Part shown: positions 37,801 through 49,800 of the stretch, in pieces
Layout: each line of letters opens with the position of its first letter
Position numbering within the stretch: position 1 is the stretch's first letter
Source of the DNA: Buxus sempervirens
Lineage: Eukaryota > Streptophyta > Magnoliopsida > Buxales > Buxaceae
NCBI GenBank assembly: GCA_947561395.2
Contig: OX387195.1
Coordinates: 317,501 to 381,500, forward strand
DNA: 64,000 bases
Reading direction: 5' to 3'
The notes under the pieces: model-generated
Database searches by the model: none
What the model was told of the DNA's origin: nothing
The model's input: the letters and a program-made list of their open reading frames with translations, nothing else
Translations under genes and position numbers: made by a program

Positions 37801-40800
37801 TCCTTGGTGTTTGATTCCTAGATTTCACCTTGAGTTAATTAATCTTCCACTCAAATTAAAATCTTATTAGGATTAATTAGGACAAATTGACATTTATAAG
37901 AATCAAAATTTAATTTGGTCCTATTCACAGCGCCCCCCCCCCCAAAAAAAAATCTACTTTCACTCGGTGCGTATTTCTTTGTCAAGTTTTATAGTAAGGC
38001 TTTTTCTTCAACAACCTTTTGAGCATTATCACTCAACCACTAAGTCTCTTTATGGGTTTACCCCTGTGTATATGTAGTATGTTATAGGTGTCCTTTCATA
38101 TTTTTAGATGTATTTTACTTTCATTTAAACCCTCTAAAATTTTAAGAATATTAAAAAAATTTCTCATAAATATTTACATGTAGGAAAATTTTGGACGAAA
38201 TATTTTGTCATGGCATGCCAATGAAACTTGGCTAAGTCTGCTAGAAATGACATTAGGTAAAATCAAAATTTAAAACTTTGATATACACTACGAGTCTTAA
38301 TGGTTTCAGCTGATATGTTCTGGTACATATCAATTTCTTTTGTGTCTAAAGCCACTGTGTAAAACCTTGTTGTATTGGAGGATTAAGATTGCTATTCTGC
38401 ATTAGACTAGGCTATAAAAAGATGATTCTGAAAATTGCTTATTATATTTAGGAGAGAGGATAGTTTTGATGCTCCTACTACAATGGGTGATTAGTATTGA
38501 TTGGGGATAAGAATGTTGTGATTGAGGTCTGCGGGATGATACTCGGTGCCTCTAATTTTATTTTACATTTTTTAAATTGTTATGCAAGACTAAGGGTCCG
38601 TTTGGTAATGCTTTTGCTTTCTTGCTTTCAAAAGCAAGAAAGCAAAAAAGTAATTTTCTGCTTTTCAGAAGATCTTCTGTTAAAGCAAAACTGTTTGGTA
38701 AACTTTTGCTTTGCTGCTAAGAAGCAAAAAAAGCATGTTTGGTAACTGCAGTAGCACAAAAATTGCTTCTATGCTATCATATAAAACTACTGTAAATAAT
38801 TGATGCATTCTACTTAATAATATACCTGACAAATATTCTAATATAATTATATAAGTTTTCATAAAATTAGTTGTTTAATTACATACAAAGTGATGACCTA
38901 GCAAAGGAGGAGTTTGCACCTTCAGAGGCTACTAAGGAGAAGTTACGGAGGATGCCATTGCAAGAAAGCTATTGGGAGGCTATGAAATCCGGGGTTGCTA
39001 ATCTGGTTAACACGGTTGGGTTTCAAGGTGGTGCTATCACTGCAGCCCTATTCTTGAAACCATATGTCAATGAGAATGTCCAATGGATGCATATAAATAT
39101 GGCTTGACCTGTCTGGAACGAGAAGAAACGTGTTGGAATGGGATAGCGACTCTGGTTGAATGCATTCTAGGGTTACTGATTTGGTGTTGCGACTCTAGCG
39201 TTGCTGATTTGATGTAGCAACTCTGGTTTAATGGGTTTTGAAAAATTCTTTGTAATTTGGGTGTGGCGATTCTGGTTGAATGGTTTCTGAAAAAATCTTC
39301 ATAATTTGGGTCCTGAATTTTACAGATCAAGAGCCAAGATGGGATTCCTCAACTTCGTATCTTCTTTTTTGTGTTCGCAGCATGTAGATCACATACTAAA
39401 TGCTCAATGCCGATAATGAAGAGTCGCCGGAGGAGAAGCACGATATTGATGAGAAGATGATTGTGGTTGAACGTAGCCTAATGCCAATGAAGAGGATGAC
39501 TGTAGTTGGGTTGAGTGATATCTTGATATTGCGGTTGGAGAACAAGAGGACCACGACAGTTTTTTATCGAGGGTTTTAGAAGCAAGAAAGTAAATTTATG
39601 GTTAAAGAAGCAACATTTCTATGCTTCTTGTGAAAAGTAACGAAATTGCTTCATGCGTGCATAACCAAACAGAATTTTTGCTTTCGAAAGCAATTTTTTG
39701 CTTTCAAAAGCAAAAAAGCACTGCTGAAAAGCATTACCAAACGGTACCTAAGAAGCATGATATTTCTCATATGCTCATGTTTTTTGGTCCTGTTGAAGAC
39801 AATTTAATAATATCAGTTAGGATAGAATTGGAGTTTAGTTTTGATTTTTGTGGAGAAACCTATGATGTGTCAGAGGGCATTTCAACTGTGATTTTTTTTT
39901 CATTGGATAAATGATTTTAGCCTTGATTCTTAGGAAAAAAGGGGGTTATTTGTAAATTTTTTTCAAAATGATTGTCTGATTGATCTTCTACTGGTTTCTG
40001 AATTTTCCACCTTATTGAATGTTTGAATCCGTATGTTAGCATGTTGGATTTATCACTTATCTCATAAAGAACTTTTCATTATGTTTAATCAATTTACATT
40101 ACCAAGATTCATTAGGACCATGTGTTCTTATTGCTTAGTTATGGTCATCTTAGAATTTGAGTTGTGAGTACGAGGCTAATGAACTAAACATTTTGTACGA
40201 TAGCTGGTGGAATTGGTTTTTTTTTATCCTAAGGTCACTAAAGGCAAATGCCTTATCCTATTCATAATGTTGGATTGTGGTTTCCCAAAATTTTGATCCA
40301 TATGTTAAAACAAGAATAAGGACTTTCTTCTAAGAATTTTCTTTTATCCTGATTTGACACAAAGATCATTTGTGCGTTTAGGTTAAGGATCAAAGCTTTA
40401 ATGGAAGAAGTTTTTGGTGAAAGGTGGAAGGAAAAGGCAGAAAATTATATTTTGAAGATAGAAAGGGTTAGAAAGAGAGAAGGGATTAGGGGACTTTCAC
40501 CTGTTAAGCCACATGAATAGTGGATGTTGGAGAAGTACAAGTGTGTTATATCATAACTCATAGGACAGATTTGATGAAGTAGGCTGGAAAAAGAAATGTG
40601 GAGTTATTAGTTGAAGAAAAGAGTTAAAAGTTACAAGTCTATTAATTGAATCTCCAATTTTAGATGTCAAAGCAATTTCTCAACCACTTGAGAGCAAGAT
40701 TATGGTTATGAATTAGCTACGGAGATCAATCAGGAAGTTAGTCACCATGACCAATTACAATGAATCTTTTGAATTCAGACCACTGGAGGTGATGGTGCTC

Positions 40801-43800
40801 AAGATTGTTGTTGATGGTGATGAAAAAATCAGTAGTTGTTTCTTGAATGATTAGATAAGAACTCTTTGTGGATTAAGGCCTGGAGGCTAGACGTATTCCC
40901 TCTAGTCGTAATAAATGGTGGCAGACATTCTAGAGAAATTAATGAATTTGTTGTATGACCTATTTAAGGATGTTCATGGTCACAAATTTCTATTTTGGGG
41001 GAACTTTAGTTTCTTTACTAAATTTATGATTAAAAAATCTAGCAGCAGAATTTCAAAATAAAGGAAATATCAGTATGAGCAAAATTTTAGTGCCTCTTGA
41101 AAAGTAAAATTGAAGGGAATTTTGCTTAATTTGGGGAAATCTAGTACCAAGAAGAAGATTCACTGCTTTCAGACAATGAAAATGCAGTGGAAAATTTGAA
41201 AGCTTTTTTCATGAGATTTTTTTCTTTTTTTTTCTCACTAGATTTGTTTGGACTGTTTTAAAATGAGCGTTTCTGAAGCTAATATCTTCAGAGTAAAGTG
41301 CCTTATTACAAGGTAGTTGCTGCCTGCTTTCTGAAGCGAATATCTTTACAGTGCCTTATTACAAAGTAGATGCAGCTTGAATGTAGTCCTGATTGTTATT
41401 GATTTCTTAAAATCAAATGTTAGGATAACTGAATTATGAATTTTTAAGAGAAAAGCTTTCATGCTGTTAGGTGGGATTTCAGGAGAACAACATAGGAAAA
41501 TGGGTCTTGGATTTAAGTGGAGACCATTCATGAAAGTTTGATATGTTACAAGTTCCTATTCTGAGTTGGTGAATGGGTGCTCTTCTAGTTTCTGTGATAG
41601 GTTATAATGGCCCTTGACATTGAGACCCACTCTCCCGATTCCACTTTAATTTTCATAGGGGCCCTCTACAAGGTATGAAGATAGCAGAGAAAGCAAGAAT
41701 CTGTAAGGCTTTTCCCGAGGCAGAGGAACCATGTTAATTATCATCTCTCATTTAAGATGATTGGGAGCATTCTATGGACTTTACATCAGTCATAAGAACT
41801 CAAAAGTAATGGATCTAGTCGAAATCCCACATTTGTGGTTTTCAGACGATTTGGAGTGTACTGTTGAAACTCTCATCATCACACATTGACACCTTTACAT
41901 GCTAACCTTCTTTGCTTGCATTGTGGATATCTGGAATTTGAAATCCAGGCAATGGACATTTCATAACTGGCACTATCTGCAAGCCTAAGGTAGAGGGGTC
42001 TTATCATCTTTTTGTTTATTGTTTTGTTGAATATAAAACTAAGAAAGACAAAGTAAGAAATGAAGACATTCGAAAGTGGTTAGGCATAGCTTGCATTAGG
42101 AATAAAATGGAGGGAGAGTAGGTTAAGATAGTTTGGTCATGTAAAACAGAGACCTATAGATGCACCTATAAGAAGGTGTGAGAGTATGCATACTAAAAGG
42201 CCTATGCGAGTAAGAGGAAGACCTAAAAAGACATGGATGGAGTGTATAAAACAAAACTTTCAAATACATAGATCAAGTGAAGATATTACTTTTGATAGAG
42301 CGGGAGGGAGAGACAAGATTTGTGTCACCAACCCAACTTTGGTGGGAGCTGGCTTATGATGACGATGATGATGATGATGATTCTGTTGAATATAAAACCA
42401 TGCAACGACAACGAAAACCAAACTGCACCTTGAGGTGACTCTAAGAAATACTTTGGGGCAAACCCTTTGACATTGAGGTGGCTGTCTTAGGCTGGGGCTG
42501 GAGGAAAGGCGAAGGAAGATAAGCATTTCTTTGGACTTTGTGTCCTGCTGATATTTGTTGGGTTATATAGAAATGAAGAAACTCTTGGATTTTTTAAGGG
42601 GTGATGCAAGGGGTGACTCTACAAGAAATGCCCTCCCCTTTTTATTCAGTAGTTTTCAACCATGAAAGACTAGGAGGTACATATACTTGGAGTTTTTGAA
42701 TTGTTGGATATCATAGATCATCTTGTAACTAGGTCTCCTGGGATAATTGTGAATTATATTCCTGACACAGTGAAAGTTATGAAAACAAGGATTAATCTTC
42801 GTTAATCCTAAAAAACTGGAATCTTCCAGCAAATAACCTTGAATCCACAAGGAAGATGAGAAAGAAACTCTGTAGTTCTTTTAAAAAATAATGTCTAAAA
42901 TTCGTGTACAACCTTTACCCCTTATTTATAGACCTTAAAAGACCCCAAAATAAGATAGAAACCTATTAAAATTAGGACTCCTACTCATAGTAAACAACTT
43001 AAAGTTAAAATCTAACTCTAAAACCTCTTAAAGACTCCTAATATAACTCAAATACCTAATGCAAGAAAATAGGAATTCTACTTTTACTAAATAACTAACT
43101 AATCTAAACTTTGGGTCCCACTCGTCCTACATCAATCCCCTCCTCTTAGAGAAACACTCGTCCTCGAGTGATGCCCGCGAACATTGCGTTCATGGGGGTC
43201 GTTGGTAGGATCTTCTGGCTTCAACGCCTGGGGGTCCTCGGGCAAGTCTCGTGGCTCCACTCCCAATAGCGTTTTGATTAGGGTTGACATTAACTGCTAG
43301 ATCAACGATCATCTGACGAATCTCCGCCATTTGTTATCGTTGTTTCTCAATGGCCTTCCAAATCGCTTCTTGCCCACGAACAACGTCGATGGGATTGTTA
43401 CCGTCACCTTCGTTGTTGGCCATCTCGTCAGGCAAGTCCTAGCTCTGATACCAATTGACACAGTGAAAGTTACGAAAACAAGGATTAATCTCCGTTAATC
43501 CTAAAAAACTGGAATCCACCAGCAAATAACCTTGAATCCACAAAGAAGATGAGAAAGAAACTATGTAGTTATTTTAAAAAATAATGTCTAAAATTCGTGG
43601 ACAACCTTTTCCCCTTATTTATAGACCTTAAAAGACCCCAAAATAAGATAGAAACCTATTAAAATTAGGACTCCTACTCATAGTAAACAACTTAAAGTTA
43701 AAATCTAACTCTAAAACCTCTTAAAGACTCCTAATATAACTCAAATACCTAATACAAGAAAATAGGAATTCTACTTTTACTAAATAACTAACTAATCTAA

Positions 43801-46800
43801 ACTTTGGGTCCCACTCGTTCTACATCAATTCCTCTTTTTAATTATAAAAGAAAAAAATGTATATCTATGTATTCTTGCTTAATCTAGGAGAGTTTTTGTG
43901 TATCCTTTATTAACTCAATTTCTCTATTTGGGATTGTTGTTGGTGATCGATATATATTTTGCAAATATAAATGTTGACTTTACTAGCCCCTTGGTATTTA
44001 ATCATGGGAATTGAACACATACTTTGAATGTATGCGGTTTCCGCCAAACTGCACCTTGAAGTTACATATTTGTTGTTTTCCCTTTTTGTCTTTATTTTCT
44101 TTTTCCATGTTAAGCGTTGAGCCTATTTGCAATTCATTTGTAATTTTCACACTTCCTTAATTTTTTTGATAAAGTTTCAGCATTGTCCCTAATTTTTACT
44201 TTTGCTAGTTTTTTCTTTTTTGAAATCACTAGAATACTTGGACTAATTTGCAGTTTTTTTTTTTTTTCCGGAAAAGGGATTCCCAAATGGAGGTCAACAT
44301 ACGGGTAAGCAAATTCTTCTTGATCTTTTGAACCACTAGTATACTTTATTTCGTTTTTTCTTTATGCTGTACCCCTAAAAGGGAAATTCAGCTGGTTTCT
44401 AATGCGGAAACACTTTGTTTGAAGGCTCTAAATTTCTCTGCTGTACTACATATTTTTACAATTTTTTGCTTCATAGGGTGCTCTCAACATGTCTCTGACC
44501 ATAGAAGACTGCGATTCAGTAATTGTATTGGTGAAGTCGTTCGAATGGTACAATCCACTGATAAGAGGTATGGCAAATTTTTTGTTCCTGAGTATTTACT
44601 TTCTGTATGTCAAATGAGCTTCTTTTAGAAATACCTTGAAGAATGAGACTGAGATGGCTTTTGAGTTCATCTCATGTGTATCAGTCCCCACTAAATATCG
44701 TTAGCTTTGTTGCAACAAGGATATCTTGCTGCATGTGGATATTATGAAAACTTTCAAATATCTTAAGGCTGTTAATTGGCTGGGCCTTGTTGATGGACTT
44801 TATCACCTATTGTCTCCCTTGGGCTGCATGTTACAAGTTTTGCAGTTGCATATAATTTATGAACCGTAGTTTGTACATCTGCAACTGCAGAAAATGGTTC
44901 TTACTTTGGATGCTTATATGAATAGCATCTATACAAAATTGCCTTTTACAGTTTGATGCTGTAAATTTGTATGACCTTCTATGGTAAGCTTGTAGCGATT
45001 CTCTGTCACATTTTTTAGGAGATTGAAAAATAAAAGAATGATTTAGATGTCCCTTTTTCATTTTATGCTAATGAAAGAGGCTAAGTTTACTAGTGAAATG
45101 CAGCAGAGTAGGTTTACTAGTGAAATGAAGCAGAGTCGGCTGTAAATGAACATTGCTGCATGGCGAAAAAACAAAAGAAGAAAAAAAAATCCTCTAAATT
45201 TACTATCTTTTCTTCTATGAAATATGACGGATTTGAAAAGTTCAACTGCTGCCATTATGCAAAACAAAACCTGATGCATATGTATTGGTGATGCTTATGA
45301 GTGTAGGAAGACAAATTTTTGAATTACAAGATGCAACATGGCATGGTCTTACAAACGTAAACCCCACTTAGAAATAATATTTTACAATGAAAAAAGATCT
45401 TTGACTCTAAAGGAAAGAGTTACACAATTGACTCGAAAATGGTCCCCATGTTGAATTTTTATTTAGATAATTTTCAAGGAAACAAGAATTATCTTTAAAT
45501 TTTGTTAATTTGTCATAAAAAAAGAATTACCTTCAAATCTTGATAAACTCTTTACGAAGTGTTTGAAAATTATAAATCTTGATAAAGTGCACATGGGTCA
45601 AGAAAAAAAAATTATTTGAGTTTTGCTTCTGTGGAGACTTGAAGTCTTGAAGATTTGAAGACTTGGAGCCTAAATACTACATTCAAGATTTTAAAAAAAT
45701 TAATTTGTTCCTTTCATTTATTTCTCTATTTGTTTTGTCATCTTGTTCGTGATTTTCTCAAACAATTGATATTAGACCCTTAGGGTTTTCTGAGATAGCA
45801 ACTGCTCAATAGCAGGTCATGAAATTTAATACACATAACAGTTTCAGTTTGTGGCAACTGAAGATGCATGCTCTATTAATATAATCGAACCTACACAAAG
45901 CTTTGAGGTGTAAGGATAAATTGCCTGATTCGATGTTTGAGGATGAGAAGGAAGAGTTTGATGCCAAGGCTCTTAGTGCGATTCAATTGTGCTTGGTAGA
46001 GGAAGTCTTGCATGAGGTTGTAGATGAGCAGTCAGCAGCCAGTTTTTGGCTGAGATTGGAGAGCCTGTACATGAAATCTCTCACTAATCCTTTTGTATTT
46101 TGAATCAAAGACTTTATGCCTTACAGATGAAGGAAGGTAATCCTGTTAAGGATCATATTGATGATTTTGATCAAATTATCATGGATCTCATAAATATTGA
46201 CGTTAAGATTGATGATGAGGATCAAGTTTTGATTTTGTTGTGTCATCTACCTTACTCTTATGAGAATTATGTGATTACTAATTTACTATGCTCTATGGGA
46301 GGGATACTATTTTGATGGGGGATGTTAAGTGATCACTCTACTCCAAAGAGTTGAGAAAGAAGGTATCTGGAGAAGGGAGGCTGTTAGAACCCCAATTTTG
46401 GGGTTTTAATTGCAAAAAACAGAAAAATGAGGTTTTGAAATAAAAGTTTGAAATTAGGGGAAAAATGAAAATTTTAAATTACTTTTTTTACCCTAAACTT
46501 TTCAAAATATCAGAAGTGGAATAAAGTTTTTCAAAATTTACTAAAACCCACCCCAGGTTCTCAACAAACATGTTTTTAGCTTGTGTGTTCATGGGTTGCT
46601 ATTTTTGCAACTCAAATCAAGGGGAAATCATTCTAAAATGAATTCCATATTAAAAGAAAGTGATTGGAAGAGATTTGGAAAGTTTCTTTGAAGGTTTTTG
46701 CAATTTTTCTCAAATTTTGGAAGTTTCTGTTTGGTTGTAATGATAGTTGACAAAACTAAATCTTTGGCTCTCTAAGTGAGGTTCCTTTTCCTAATTTTCT

Positions 46801-49800
46801 ACTCTCTTGATCTGGGACCTTCCAAAGGCTGGGGGATTCTTCTTTCCATTTGGGCTGTAGCTCTTACATTCTCTCTCTTCCGTGAGCAACCATCCCTTTA
46901 AAATGAGAGTTTCTTCCACTCTAAAAAAAAAAGAACCTTCTTCTGCTGGGAATCTACTTTTGGAGGCTGGCAAAAAACCAATCAAATCTTCTTCTTCTAG
47001 CAGAAACGAAACCATCTCTCTCTCTCTTAATCGCACAGACTCACTTCTCTCACCCTCACATTCTTTCTCCCTTTGTCGCAGAGCCTCCTGTCACAGCAAC
47101 TCTCTCATCTCTTTCACTCTCTCTCGCTCTCTGTTGCTGCTCTCTTTACTGAATGAGAGAAGTAGAAAGGCACCGCAGGAGTACCCTTCCGACCTTCTGT
47201 CTGATTCTTGGCAACGATTGCTTCTGTACTAGTCATCACATATTCATCGTCATTTGCTCTGCCGAATCTGCCTTCATCACTCTGCGAAAACTCTTATGCA
47301 TACCCCTCTGAGTCTCACTACTGATCCAGGTAAGAAAACGAGACTGTTATCATTTTCTTCGTTTGTTGCTTTTCTGAGATCTGAATAGAAGAGAGATAGT
47401 TGTTGTCTTCTGTTTGAACAGTGGATGATCAATAAATTTAGATGATCTTTGTCATGGGGTTTAAATGAAAATATGCAGAATATATTGATCTGATTATCAT
47501 TTCTCAATGATGCTTTTTGGTGATTTCTGAACTGGTATAATCTAAATGCACATGTAAACTTTCATGATTTTTGTGGCTATTATGGTCTAATTATTCTGCT
47601 GGTTGCTTCAACTCAATAATTCCATCAAGAAAATAGGCTATGCCATGAACAACATTTGCTCTGTTTTGATTTAAATTTGGGTTTAAAGACTTCTTTCAGA
47701 ATCCCTCTGTTCTATTCTTCAATTCCCTTTTTCAAAAGATGTGGGGGGTCTATGTTCAGTTACGGAATTAAAGTGCATGCTAATTTGGTCATTTGGTCAT
47801 TTTTTAAGAAGGATTGCAGTCTAATTACACTTATTTTGTGTATTTATAGTTCTGTTATTATGAAATAAAATTTTCAATGGTTTCAGTGACTTCAGTCATA
47901 TGTGCATGGTTCCATTAGTACCAGATTTGGTATTTGTAGTTTACTCCATTATTTTGTAGGTGATTTATCTCCCATACCACTTCATCCATCATTGTAATAT
48001 TACTTCCATCACATTAAAGTTTAGGTATCTTTTCAGAAATCTCAAAAATAGAAAATGAAAAATAAAAATGAAAAAAATATAAAAAATAAAAATAAAAAAA
48101 ATAAATTAGAATCTTGTATTTTAGAAAATCTGAATTTAATATTTTATTTTTTAGAAATTTAAAATCTTAGGAATTTTGTATATATAGGATTTTAGAAATC
48201 TTGCCATCTGAGGATTTTAGAAATAGTCTATTTATGCAAATTCTAGTTAAATTAGGAAATTTCCTTTTTTAGGACTTGTAAATATTATGATTTTTTTTTA
48301 TTTTATGAAATGGTTAATAAATAATAATAAAAAGAAGAAAAAAAAAGAAAGTTTAAATGCTTTAGGAATAATAAGTTTTTTTTTTTTGCTTTATTGGCAT
48401 CTTTAAATATTTAGAAATTTGTAAATATTAGGATTTTAGTAATAATCCTCTTGTATAAAATTTAGGAAACTTAGAAAATTTTCCTTTTTTTAAGATTTGT
48501 ATATTTTAGCAAATTTAGAAACACTTAGAAACTTTCCTTTTTTTAGTAAACTCAGAAACTTTATTTTTATTTTTTTATTTTTAGAAATTTGTAAATATTA
48601 GGATTTTAGAAATAATCCACTTGTATAAAATTTGGCAAATTTAGAAACTTTTCCCTTTTCTAGATTTTTAAATATTTAAGATTTTTCATTAGAATTTTAG
48701 GAAATTGTAAATACATAAATTTTCAGGGTGAAATTTAGATAAGGTAACTGGTTCATCGAATCAGGGGTGATTGGGTGCCTAACACCTTCCTAACTACTTA
48801 ATTGAATCCCCTAACCCAAAATTTGGTTGGACCAAATTTCAAATTCTCACTTAATTAATTATGGTGTCCATCTACACCTAAATTAAACCATGGATGGTGG
48901 TGACTCCATTGACCCGAACAAACCCCATGGGCCATGTTCCCACAGAGGCAAGCTGAAGTTGAAGGCTTTATGTCTAGGAGACGGTCCAAGTAGAGGTCTA
49001 GTAAAGGCAATAAACTATTGCCAATGTCTTGATCTAAGAAAGAGTTGGACCAAATTGAGTGTCGTTATTGTCTCAAGTTTGGGAACATGAGGATGGGTTG
49101 TCCAAGGCTCAAAGAGAAGAATGCAAATAAGGAGTAATATTTTGAAGTAGTTGGAGTTGCAGAAGGCAGTTCTACTTTGTAGGATACAAATATGGTTTGT
49201 GCTGATGAATGGAAACTTGATTTGAGGTTGTCCTGAGATTTTTGGGTTGAAAAGCTTTAAATAGATGCTTTCAAATACATGCAAAGGCTCAACTTGCTAT
49301 TTGGTGGAGGAGTGCTTCTAGGGTATTGTGTGATAAGCGTGTTCTACTTAAATTAAAGGATAAATTTTATAAGACATCAATTAGATCAGCTATGTTGTAT
49401 GGTGTAGAATGTTGGGTGGAAAAGAATCAACATGTTCAGAAAATGAGTGTTACCAAGATGAGGATGCTAAGATGGATTTGTGGCAAAACTAAGAAAGACA
49501 AAATAAGAAATGGAGACATTAGAAAGTGGTTAGTCCTAGCATGCATTAGGGATGAAATGGAGGAAAGTAAGTTAAGGTGGTTTGGTCATGTAAAGTGGAG
49601 ACTTAGAGATGCACTTGTTAGAAGTTGTGAGAGTATGAATATTGAAGGGCCTAAGCGAGCAAGAGGGAGACCTAAAAAGGCATGGATGGAGTCTATAGAA
49701 CAAGATATACAAAAATATAAATTAACTGAAGATATGATTTTTGCAAGAGTGGGATGGAGATGCAAGATTCATGTCACCAAACCCACTTTGGTGGGAACTA

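Larger units (their letters stand above)
19881..44276 (+). other. Giant intron 8 of the ASHH3-like gene (24.4 kb)
   Basis: Starts GTATGT after GGAAAAGAT and ends GGAAAAG before exon 9; both exons are phase 0 at this junction. It includes a 200-base N run, so the true length is unknown. It holds most of the mobile elements listed between 22 and 44 kb. 19881-22597 has no recognisable gene, only a TC-rich stretch near 21145-21215 and a hairpin at 20738-20775. Confidence 0.85.

Noticed and set aside
38872..39107. A working leucine aminopeptidase gene
   Set aside because: Only the C-terminal part is present, with a stop in the conserved MAGPVW motif, and it lies wholly inside a TIR element.
46790..47232. 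Open frames of 80-116 codons resembling host exons
   Set aside because: They lie entirely within the solo LTR with GAGGC TSDs; Ser/Leu-rich low complexity, no domain.
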